Origin: Leuctra nigra
Taxonomy: Eukaryota > Arthropoda > Insecta > Plecoptera > Leuctridae
Reading direction: 5' to 3'
DNA: 64,000 nucleotides
Assembly: GCA_934045905.1 (NCBI GenBank)
Contig: OW203762.1
Span: forward strand, 18,694,345-18,758,344
Both the position numbers and the translations under genes were made by a program. The notes beneath the pieces are model-generated. The model saw only the letters and a program-made list of their open reading frames with translations. It had not been told where the DNA came from and ran no database searches. Positions 36,901 through 45,337 of the stretch are shown here, piece by piece; the first letter of the stretch is position 1, and each line of letters begins with the position of its first letter.

Positions 36901-39900
36901 AGGTTACCTTCCAAACACTTTCCGAAGTGAGATATTCACTACATTTCCATCATTATCAATAAATATTGTGTTATGAAGTCGGACATTTAATTTTTGAACT
37001 TGATTCATTCGGTCTGGCGTGTTCTCCTGCGAAAGTCCCCCCTCCCCCTCGCGGCAATAGCCGGGTGAAACATCCGTCGAGGGCGGAAGAAGGTCGGTCC
37101 TATTGTCCCTTTAATGACAGGGCTCAGTTTCTTTACCACCAAGTACAATAACAAAATAACTTTTTTGATTCTCTCATATTAATATAATTTTTTCTTTGTC
37201 ATCTTCTAAAACCGAAATTGATTCACATTAAATTTTGAACCAAAATAATCCGTCAATATTTTCACAAATGAATCGCGAGGAATAATGTCAAGATTAGTTT
37301 GTTCCCGACTGACTTGACCGCCTTGGTGATTGCCGCGAGGGGGAGGGGGGACTTTCGCAGGAGAACACGCCAGACCGAATGAATCAAGTTCAAAAATTAA
37401 ATGTCCGACTTCATAACACAATATTTATTGATAATGATGGAAATGTAGTGAATATCTCACTTCGGAAAGTGTTTGGAAGGTAACCTGAGAAATAATATTT
37501 ATCATATTAACGTCATTAGTTGCAAAACTCACGGAAGATAAAAGTTAAATTAATTGTATGAGTGAAATAATAAACGGATAACAGAAGTATTAAAATCGAA
37601 GACAATAACAGGTTGTTATTGAGTAGGTTCCTACCTATATTAGGTACGTAAATATCAATAGAGAAGGTAGTTTTGAAAATAAATCATACCATTTTATGTT
37701 TGAAAGAAGATTGTGATCTCGTGTGCGATCGAACTCGGGTCACAAGCTAATCTCGCATCAATTTATATTAAATAATAATTCCTTGTATCATTGTTGAAGA
37801 AGAATAAATATAAAATAATAATAATAGCGACAATCCATTTCTATCGGCGACAATAATCTTTCATAGTTGGTTTTTTTTAAGCATCGGGATCTAAGTTTAG
37901 TCGGAAATATTTCCAAATGTCCCAAGCGTATGAATAGTTTATCATCAGGGTGGAAAGGCGAGGAACATGAGAACAATAGCGGGGGACGGATGTTGCAGCC
38001 GCGAGTATCAGGTAGCTGGCCGACCGCCCCTGGCCTTGTTGACAAACCTGCTGGCTGGCGAGCGGGGGTCAATTTGAAATTGGCGGTCAGGGTAATTTGG
38101 AGGGGGAAAAGTTTGTCAGTGAAAATGTCGACACTGCCGCCTAGCGTGGGCGAAGCTCAAGCTTGAAGTTCACCTTCGCCCCGTTCAGAGGGCACTGTCG
38201 GCGTGCGACAGACAGGTTGCTCACTGGGCTGGGAGTTTAAGGCACAGTTATTTAGTCTAAGGTACATCCCTTCAAATCATCAATAGCGTCATCAACATAC
38301 AATTCCGACTGCCCTCTAGTGAAAAACCGTGTACCTTGCAGAGGGTGACGAGGCAGGGCGCAGATGTGATGTCGAGCCGGCTGCAGTCGTGAGGATCGTC
38401 GCTCAACTGCAGGTCAATGGCGCCGGCGTCCATGACGACTGCCTTCACTCGGGGCACACGCGCCGTGTGCAGCGCCGCCTTCACCCCGAGCGACACGGCA
38501 TCGAACAAGTTGCCGCCGCACTCCAGGATCTAACAGAATGAAGAACACTGACTAACTAGAAGAATTTAGTGAAGTGTCATATTGTGTATGCTTGGCTTGT
38601 ACACTCATTAAAGTCATGAGAGAATCTTGGTCCCACATGTAATGAAATTGGCAAACTTTCTTCCCTTTGGTTTTCACTAAAACAAATAAAGTAGAGGACT
38701 TTCGTTTTAGTGTTGTTAAAATAGATAGCATCTATTTTGGCGAAAGAAACTGGTAATAAAAAATTATCAAATTCATAAGACTTTTACTCAATCAATAACA
38801 GCAGGAAGATTGTGGGAGGACAGAGAGAGATGGAGAGACATGGTGGAGAAGTTCATCCGGAAGACGTAGAGGAAGATGAAGAAGAGTTTGATGGTTAAAG
38901 ACTGGCCACCCGACATCACTGAAGTGAAGGCCCAAGATTGACGGTGGAATGCCACCCCCTGACTTGACATTGTGTTGGAAACTGGCAACAGATAACTATT
39001 ATAATTCAGTACCTACTATTTTATTTCATGATTAAAGTATAATGAAATGCTTGTCACAATAATTGTGTCAACTTTTGATGTCTAGGTTACATATGTGGGA
39101 GCAATTCTCTACTATCACTATCACTACTATCAGACATAAAAAAAAAATAATGCGTTAGTTTGATGTTTATTTTTATTATATGCGGTAATTTTACGATAAG
39201 CGTCTTCACTTTGACCTTCGTCATGTTAAATGAAGGAGCAATTCTAGAGTGAAGACGCTTATCGTAAATTTACCTTATGCATATCAAATTTCGGTACAGC
39301 ACCAACTACAGCCCCAACTACACCCGCTACAGCACCAACAGATAGTATTTATACACCAGAATATTGATGTGCGTAAATTACAATCAATATTATTTTTGAT
39401 AAAAGACTTTAGTCTATGAATATGAAAAACTTTCTTACCAGAATGTCAATGTAGAGTTTCCAGCACTGGAGCCCCTTCAAGATACAAAGCGTTGTCAAAT
39501 CAAAGGACTGCTTTGAGCTGTAGGCTCTTGTCAAGCTGTTGCTGATCTCCGTGGCCAACTCTTCCCCTCCGCGGCCTTCAAACTCAGGCGTGGCATTGGC
39601 GGAGCTGAAACAACAAGCAACAACTATACTCAACTCACATCGAAACAAGATCTATATTTAGGTTTATTCTAAGACTTTGATAGTGACAAAATCAGATCAA
39701 ATTGTTTTTTAACACTTCTTTTCTATGGTAAAATTAATTTCAAAACCCCTTGCAGTTATTCTCGGGTTTCATCAATATAATGTGAATAACGGAAATTAAT
39801 TTGTATTTTATATATTATTGCATCTCTACTCATAAATCAGATGCATCCTAGCTCTGGCACATACTTTTGCACTTTTTTCAATTGGGAAGGGGGGGGGGGG

Positions 39901-42900
39901 GGGGGGGGCCGCCACACCCGAAGGGGTGTCTGGTTTATATGATTTTAACAATTAAAAGTTATTTATATGGTCTCAAATTCACAAACAGAATAGTAGAATA
40001 ACCCTCCAACCATTGGCCCCTGCATGACGAATTTTAGAATTTTAGCAATTTAAAAGTGATTCTGAGATGCTAATTATATAATGAAGGTCAGACTGCTCGA
40101 GTGGAGGGGACAAGACAACCTCCCCCCTTCCTTCCTACGCGCCTTTTCACAATAACTAAACAGTAAACATCAATCAAATATAATATCTCACGAAGCTACA
40201 TCATAAACGAAGTACAGAGACGCAAGTTCAAAATTTGCCGCCACAATTCTAGTTTCTCAGTCGATATAGAAGGCTGTGGATGGATTGTCGAATGGGGAAC
40301 AAATGACAGCTCAAGCAAGCACACTTTTAACTTTGGGAGTTTGCGTTATATTTACACATTATAAGCGAATCAATCACCTTTTCGTTAATAGGTAATATTT
40401 CTTATTCTCTTCTCCTCTTTAGGGAATTTTCATTTTAAATTATCAGCACATAGACTTCCACAATACACGTAATTGTAGCGTGGTAGTACCTAGTCCAAAC
40501 ATAACCAAACATCTATCTAAGAGCAATTTAACTTTTTTTTTCAGAATAAACAAATATGGATGAATCTAAAGAATCAAACTCGTCTCTTCCCTTTGGAGAA
40601 TTAGCTCGAGACGAAGAATTTACGAAGAAAATGTGCTCAATGGACGAATCAATTGAAAAGGTTGGGACATCGTTGGAAGCTCTCTGCGGCAGCGATGCCT
40701 ATAACAAGCTCAGCACCGAGGATAAAGTTACTTACGATTTGTTTGTGTCATACTCTCTGAACTCATTGTACTGGATGTATCTCCGTACACAAGGTATTGA
40801 TCCCAACGAAAATGGAATCAAGCAAGAACTAGTTCGAGTGCGTGGTTACATGAGTCGAAGGCAGAGAGTTCATGATCGTAAAACTATTATGCCTCGTTTA
40901 GACAAGAATGTAGCAAAGAGATTCATCCGCCATGGCTTACGGAATCCAGAAGATAATCAAGCAGAGCCAAAGGAAAAATAATGACAAACTGATGAGTGAC
41001 GACAATACCTAATTACTTTTATAATCATTAATTTTGTAAAGTAACGTCTCAAAGAAGATTAGGTACTACATTTAAAACCCTTAGGGAATGAACATGTTAT
41101 TACAATTCCAGAGAAATGAAGTGAACAATAACATCAAAATGTTCTGTTGTATTGGGGCTTATAAGTGATAATTATTTTTAATACCAAGCATAAAGCCCTT
41201 CCATCATATTATTTTTAATGACCAAAATAAATATTTAATTCATCCAACATTGATTTTGTATTTACCAAGAGTGATTGAAATATCTTGCTAGTTTCGTCCA
41301 CTGACATATAATAGGTGGACGGCCTGTCAGATATACGAAAATGTTGCCAACACGGAGGATCAAGATTGGCGTCACAAAACCATATGATTGGTAAATTCAA
41401 GTCAAGTGACTATTAAGCCTCTCCCACTTTGCAAATAAAAATATAATTAATTAAAGGATATTAAACGTATAAATCAATCAATCACTACATTAATCATTTA
41501 ATAAATAAATAAAACAATTGAACATTAAACATTCTCTTCTTTGTAACGAAATAAGTTTATTTTCATCAATGTGGCAGAAGGAAAAAACAAATGACGGCGT
41601 TTGAATTTCTGATTTGCTGATAAACCCCATAAGGGACGCCAAAACCTGACCTAATGGCGGCTTGTGGTGTTATCATAGGGAAGCTCAGTCCATGTGTAGT
41701 ATATATATATGTCAGTGGTTTCGTCTAGGTTCCTATCACATTTGACATTTGGCAACTATAATTCTTTAGAATTCACTTTCAGAGAGAATCAATTTTTCCT
41801 TATACCTACCTACTTGATGATAGGTACACCTTTGAATATATAGCCCGTAAGGATTATATATTCAAAGGGTACACACTCGACAATTCATAAAACGGTATTT
41901 GAACGAAACAGATTGGCTGCTGGTCAGGTTCATTGACAATCAATCCTTGTTATTATCAATGAAATCAGAGCTCACAGAGCTCGTTGATCAAATTTGAATG
42001 ACTGCTGGTCATGTCCCATACCAATCAAAGCTTGTTGAAATGTGGTGTCACCTACTAGAGTGAGACAAGGAGATCGCTTGGACTGACTTTGGATGGTGCA
42101 ATCTAACATTTATCAGTCAATCAAATTTGATCAACAATCAATTTATGTTTGGCCGAGTGTACTACCTAATTAATTTCTAATAATTTTAATATTCCCTTAA
42201 TTTGGTATATTTTTAATTTGGGTGTTGTTATTAAATGTTGAAATATTGACTCTTGTTGTAACTTGATCATGATTGATAACCCCCGATGGACTGGCACCCG
42301 ACGCGGTGCTGGGGCTTAAGGGGCCAACCCCACATTACGGGCTGGTCCCAACTAAGAGCAGTCAGGGTTGACCTGGTCCCATGCCCTTCCCAAAAAAGCG
42401 GGCCCCTCGAGATGGTGATCCCCCTGAAATCAGGTCCCACCGGCCCTTAGCCTCCTTCCCCCCGGTCCGTCCCCATTCCGGCATGACCTTCCCACCAGTG
42501 CTGGACTCCTCCAGACCGGGCCCCTTTGGTCGACCCCTCCCCATATTCTCCCAATTATTCAACTAAGTGAACAGAATCTTAATGTGCACAAAATGACCTT
42601 GCTGTCGGCGCGCCATTAAACATTATTACCTAAACTACTAATGATAACTATTGATTTAACATTGTTGAAACCCACTTAAAATGCACAAAAACGTAGAGAT
42701 GATGACATGAAAAAAGCGGGGCTCTGGGCCTGCCTGCATGTCATCTTCCTCCTCCAGTCCCACAAAATTATTTGTAATTCATTATTTTTCGGGCACTACC
42801 TAGCGGGTAGGAAGGTCACTCAAGCAGAATTCCCCATTAAAAAAGAAATAAGTTTAGCATCCCATAAACACTTTTAAATTGTTCAAATTTAAAGATAAAA

Positions 42901-44494
42901 AACGCCCTGCTGGGCATCAACTAAGGTGGTTTGATTCAGCAGGATCCCCCCCATGATGGAAAACCATTCCTATACACCTGTCGGGCACCCATCGGATTTT
43001 ACAAAAGTCGGCGCCCCCGCTTTTGAGGAAAGCTAAAACCTTACCGAAGTATTTTATTTATCTATTAGAGCGAGCGAAGCAAACCACTGGCAGGGGCCTC
43101 TGTTATTTTTTGAGAGTTTTTTTCTGTTACTAGAGATATACAGGTCAAAGTTTTTCTGCAATAGAGCTGAAATTTTGTACACATGTACGGACCATCTCTG
43201 GGCGTTGCAGACCCTAATTTTTTTAAACCCGTTAAACGGTTCAAATTTTCAAACCAAAATTTTGAGTTTTAAAAATTATCTTCCGATTGGTTGGTTTGAT
43301 CTCAAATTTTTCCAACATCGTCTCAATTTATACAAAGTTTGTTTCAGCCAAATCCTCCAATTGGTTGTAAAGAATCATTATTAGATAGGTAACCCCCCTC
43401 CCCCCATCAGAACCAGTGTAGAAAGTGGCTGGTTTTGGCTACACTCTACACAAACCTGCCACAAATGTCAAATCAAACAGGCTGTGTTCTATGAGGGCTT
43501 GTGTTTGGCCACAAGTTACCATAAGTCCAAAACGAACGCAATTTGGCAGGTTATGGCCGCAGGGCCGGCCCGTGGGTAGGGCGACGCGGGCCCACGCCCA
43601 GGGCGCCGAGATTTAGGGGGCGCCAAATTGTCAAATGATAGATATTAGATAGAATGATATTATGATAGTCTGATAGAATGATGATATTTTTTTGAAAATA
43701 TAATACAAACATTTATTTCCTTTGAAACTGATCTGATCATTGTTCGTTTCCTCACATTGACAACAAAGCACAACGCACATTTTAACGCACATTTTTTTTA
43801 AAAAAATGAGTGCTATTACCCAAAATGTACAAAAATACTAGGGAACTAAGGAGTGCATGAAATGCACTTTAATGCTCTAAATTCTCTAAAATACTCTAAA
43901 ATGCATGAAAATACATCAATTCGAACTGAAAAATCAAAAAAAATCCGGGGCTGTGCGCCCCGGACCCCCATGTGGGGGGACCCTGCCCCCAGACCCCCCC
44001 ATTGTACACAGGTGATAAAGTATCCCGTAAAAGAGGGGGGGGGGGGGGGGCGCCAAAAAAATCTTGCCCAGGGCGCCGAAAAGTCTTGGGCCGGCCCTGA
44101 TGGCCGTGTAAAAGAACACACCTATAGATTAGTTTACCTACTCACCAATCAACAAAGAACTCTAATTTTCCTTCCTCCGGCTTATGTGGAAATGGCGTAT
44201 CGATTTCCGTTTTGACTCCAACTAAGATGTCCGTGTTGGCCATACGGAGCCTAGCAGAGCCACTAGCATGAGATACCACATCAGTTTCTACTTCAATAGG
44301 CCTGTAATCCAGCCGAGATCGACCATCAGCACGGAAATTATCCTGCGTAAAACAGAAATACAAACAAAACATCGAACAAGACTGAAAGTGCCTTAATTAT
44401 AACCCCACTTTTTAACGAACAAAATCTCATGGCTTACCTCGACGCCATCAAATATGAACGTCTTTTCGGCTTCACACAAAAGTGTTCCTGCCAT
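27948..44494 (-). CDS. EXOSC7: EXOSC7 / RRP42, RNase PH-like subunit of the RNA exosome ring
   Basis: A complete gene of six coding exons on the minus strand: 44438-44494, 44146-44342, 39439-39604, 38335-38529, 29095-29250 and 27948-28058. Donors and acceptors are canonical and phases agree: 882 nt, 293 residues (human 291). Landmarks are DNFRADGRSRLDYRPIEVET, GSARLRMANTDILVGVKTE, then SANATPEFEGRGGEE across the exon 2/3 joint, ECGGNLFDAVSLGVKAAL and ELSDDP-like QLSDDPHDC in exon 4, and LGPTRRRFGFL at the C-terminus. In the exosome this protein is a structural, catalytically inactive PH-ring subunit that helps form the RNA channel in nucleus and cytoplasm. Intron 4 is over 9 kb and consists largely of transposons. 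Intron 2 (39605-44145) contains the C1D gene on the other strand. Confidence 0.96.
28270..28443. mobile_element. GC-rich MITE, AAGGTACGTTTAC family
   Basis: The ends AAGGTACGTTTAC and GTAAACGTACCTT are inverted. Inside, many GCGCT/AGCGC words pair across the centre (gacgttcgacgttcaacgct against agcgccgaacgttgaacg). It is 174 bp and lies in EXOSC7 intron 5. Confidence 0.65.
28620..29011 (-). repeat. 5S rRNA-derived SINE, second copy
   Basis: The minus-strand head (29011 to 28923) has the 5S-like blocks CGGTTCTCGTTAGATCACCG, GAGGTTAAGCAAC and GTTGGATGGGTGACC. The body matches the copy at 10262-10672 (for example cagtctctcgacgg and ggacgttaa). The 3' end is an (AAT)n tail (28620-28637 on plus as ATT). 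It lies in EXOSC7 intron 5, 83 bp from exon 5. Confidence 0.8.
29327..29543. mobile_element. MITE, GTACACTTGGCC family, copy 2
   Basis: The ends ggtacactcagcacaacaaa and ttttagttgtgccaagtgta are inverted. The interior phrase cacctactagagtgagacaa is shared with 18263-18480 and 41868-42164. It lies in EXOSC7 intron 4. Confidence 0.7.
29750..30340. mobile_element. hAT-like element with 8-bp target duplication cctattcc
   Basis: The ends CAGAGCCAGTTGTTTGTGG and CCATAAACAACTGGCCCTG-type sequence are inverted. cctattcc lies at 29742-29749 and 30341-30348. The 591-bp non-coding body includes a cgcgaattttcg-rich side and a gcagccaatcagctgg phrase. An inverted relative is at 45486-46098. Confidence 0.9.
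31070..32422 (+). mobile_element. 1.35-kb non-autonomous element with CCTTAGACTAAATA ends
   Basis: The left end CCTTAGACTAAATA and right end TATTTAGTCTAAGG are inverted repeats, and the left side carries a second inverted CTTAGACT word. The body has a GC-rich segment (31170-31350) and an AT-rich segment. No transposase is present. The same sequence recurs as a palindromic composite at 36610-38262 with only scattered differences. It is in EXOSC7 intron 4. Confidence 0.7.
33137..34270. mobile_element. Motif-array repeat element, copy 2 (inverted)
   Basis: It begins with CTAGTGGAGCGGTCGCTCCAC and shares the interior ggcccaccccac and cctactggatcttaaaattg with 16130-17605 in reverse orientation. 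Modules read GCCGCCATTTTGAAACCGG then AAGTGACGTCATATCTC. Exact TGACGTCA lies at 33570, 33967 and 34235, with near-matches around 33685, 33845 and 34112. The right boundary is approximate. Confidence 0.6.
34282..35885 (+). mobile_element. Helitron-like element, long copy
   Basis: It begins TTAAGCGAGCGGAGCGAGCG and ends GCGTTACACCGAGCGTTTTC then CTAG followed by T. Its interior resembles 13931-15369 (repeated tgatcaaactcatattttgc-type phrases). It abuts the motif-array element on its left. No coding capacity. EXOSC7 intron 4. Confidence 0.5.
36199..36596. mobile_element. Foldback MITE with ~160-bp arms
   Basis: It runs from tccccataaaaaacacttcg to its complement ending ttttttatgggga. Nested words CCAAGTCTCTTCAAC, TTGCCAAGTCAAAAC and ACTTGGCGCATCGT are mirrored on the other arm around a loop of about 95 bp. 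It is related to the split foldback at 13511-16053. Confidence 0.8.
36610..38262. mobile_element. Palindromic composite of the CCTTAGACTAAATA element
   Basis: The left part (36610-37325) follows 31510-32245 in direct orientation. The right part (37326-38262) is 31070 to about 31960 in inverted orientation, ending AAGGCACAGTTATTTAGTCTAAGG-type sequence in the same way as the left end of the single copy. Shared blocks therefore face each other around 37325, for example cgagggggaggggg against ccccctccccctcg. The right edge is 72 bp from EXOSC7 exon 4. Confidence 0.75.
38790..38960 (+). repeat. Possible degenerate retroelement fragment
   Basis: The plus strand translates with a stop or two to phrases such as WEDRERWRDMVEKFI and KDWPPDITEVKAQDW. 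These have the feel of retroelement or host-gene debris but could not be assigned. EXOSC7 intron 3. Confidence 0.2.
39177..39284. repeat. 108-bp near-perfect hairpin
   Basis: ATATGCGGTAATTTTACGAT and the following aagcgtcttcact pair with agtgaagacgcttatcgtaa and the segment ending accttatgcatat. The loop is about 35 bp. It may be a tiny MITE or a stem able to enter small-RNA processing. It lies in EXOSC7 intron 3. Confidence 0.65.
39605..40544. other. EXOSC7 intron 2 left part, upstream of C1D
   Basis: Holds a G20 run at 39889-39908 and presumably the C1D promoter and a non-coding first exon, because an acceptor (ttttttttcag, ending 40544) lies 11 bp before the C1D start. The matching donor was not identified with confidence. 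Confidence 0.35.
40556..40981 (+). CDS. C1D: C1D / Rrp47-type nuclear exosome cofactor, nested in EXOSC7 intron 2
   Basis: A 141-residue protein in a single coding exon, starting MDESKESN just after the polypyrimidine tract and acceptor at 40544. Residues about 20-105 are the Sas10/Utp3/C1D helical domain: the central YSLNSLYWMYLRTQGIDP and IKQELVRVRGYMSR stretches match animal C1D closely, and LDKNVAKRFIRHGL corresponds to the RNA-binding basic C-terminal part. The tail is lysine-rich. C1D proteins bind structured RNA and partner Rrp6/EXOSC10 and Mtr4 in nuclear processing of 5.8S rRNA and snRNAs. The gene lies antisense to EXOSC7, wholly within its second intron. A polyadenylation signal AATAAA at 41226-41231 fits a 3' untranslated region of about 250 bp. 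The presence of an acceptor before the start argues against a processed pseudogene. Confidence 0.94.
   Translation: MDESKESNSSLPFGELARDEEFTKKMCSMDESIEKVGTSLEALCGSDAYNKLSTEDKVTYDLFVSYSLNSLYWMYLRTQGIDPNENGIKQELVRVRGYMSRRQRVHDRKTIMPRLDKNVAKRFIRHGLRNPEDNQAEPKEK
41226..41231 (+). terminator. Polyadenylation signal AATAAA for C1D
   Basis: The first AATAAA after the C1D stop codon, about 245 bp downstream. Confidence 0.5.
41821..41872. repeat. 52-bp palindrome
   Basis: GGTACACCTTTGAATATAT and its complement ATATATTCAAAGGGTACAC flank a 14-bp loop. It overlaps the left edge of the MITE at 41868. Confidence 0.7.
41868..42164. mobile_element. MITE, GTACACTTGGCC family, copy 3
   Basis: Right end atttatgtttggccgagtgt and interior cacctactagagtgagacaa match the copies at 18263 and 29327. 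The left end has diverged and carries an extra about 80 bp. EXOSC7 intron 2. Confidence 0.6.
42165..43064. other. GC-rich unassigned block in EXOSC7 intron 2
   Basis: 42270-42570 and 42700-43040 are much richer in C and G than the intron around them (runs such as ccccccggtccgtcccc and gtcggcgcccccgc). No open frame was recognised. It looks like the body of an old, unclassified repeat. Confidence 0.35.
43065..43390 (+). mobile_element. Helitron-like element, 5' fragment
   Basis: Begins TTAGAGCGAGCGAAGC and continues with the family phrases cctctgtta, agagctgaaattttgtacac and ccgattggttggtttgatc. No CTAG end was found. Confidence 0.4.
43560..44099. mobile_element. hAT-like element with CAGGGCCGGCCC ends
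   Basis: CAGGGCCGGCCC and GGGCCGGCCCTG are inverted ends. atggccg is present immediately on both sides, a 7-bp match where hAT would give 8. The body includes repeated cagggcgccgaga/aaag phrases near both ends and a G16 run at 44035-44050. It lies 46 bp downstream of the EXOSC7 exon 2 donor. Confidence 0.75.
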
Positions 44495-44876
44495 ATTAAA
44501 AATGAAAATTAACGCGTCAACACACTAGTTCAGGACTTAATTTGGCAGGATAAATGGAACAACACACATGACAATCTCAGATAATAGACGCCATTTTTCA
44601 AAAAGTAAACATACTGGCCAATGAAATTGCATGATTTTCGGAGGGAAATGTTTTAAAAATTTTCAACTCAAAATCACTGGCCGTCCTCTAGAAACATACA
44701 GATTACCAACCAACTTGTTTGTATCTTACTGTAAACAGGATTGGGAAAAATATATTGTTGGATCGTTGGATGGTTCAACAAAAAAAAAAACATGGGTAGG
44801 TAATACAAAATAATATGTTTAATTGAACAACAAAAATATCAATGAAATGTATTTCCTTACCTAATATCGTATTTTT

Positions 44877-45084
44877 TCACACTAAGACCACGGTAAGAGT
44901 AAGACCAAGATATGACGGTCCACGGTAGTCCCGGCCTAGTCCGAATGTAATGGTGCTACGACGGTCTTACCGGCGGGCTATATCTCTAGCATGCTTTGTC
45001 GGACCGCGCTAATACCTTTTTATATTAAATCGGGACTAAGGAATTGTCTAATCTCAGTCTTACACTAAGACCGTCTTAGTGTAA
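44877..45084. mobile_element. Degenerate MITE with CACTAAGACC ends
   Basis: cacactaagaccacggtaag on the left is matched in inverted form by the right-end segment ending cgtcttagtgtaa, and the right end is itself palindromic. It lies between EXOSC7 and VPS25. Confidence 0.4.
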
Positions 45085-45337
45085 TAGATTTTATTAGGTA
45101 AGGGTTCTGAATATTACAATTTCACAATTTAACTTAAATAGCAAAAATTATTATTGATTTTAATAAAAATAGGTAGGTAGGTACCTAAAATACTGTAGCA
45201 GCATCTTTCAAAATTAAAATTTACCGATTTTAGTTATCATAATCAAAATTAAAATATCTGTGTGTAAGTGTTTAGGCACTGATTATAATTAATATTGCAT
45301 TATTATTAAAGATACAATGAAGTACATGAAAATGACA

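Noticed and set aside
40556..40981. C1D as a processed retrocopy because it has a single coding exon
   Set aside because: A polypyrimidine tract and acceptor precede the start, the frame is intact and no A-tail or target duplication was seen; an intronless coding region remains possible but a dead retrocopy is unlikely.
42381..42566. Proline-rich 61-codon open frame
   Set aside because: It lies in a GC-rich block with an equally long antisense frame and no splice context, best explained by composition.
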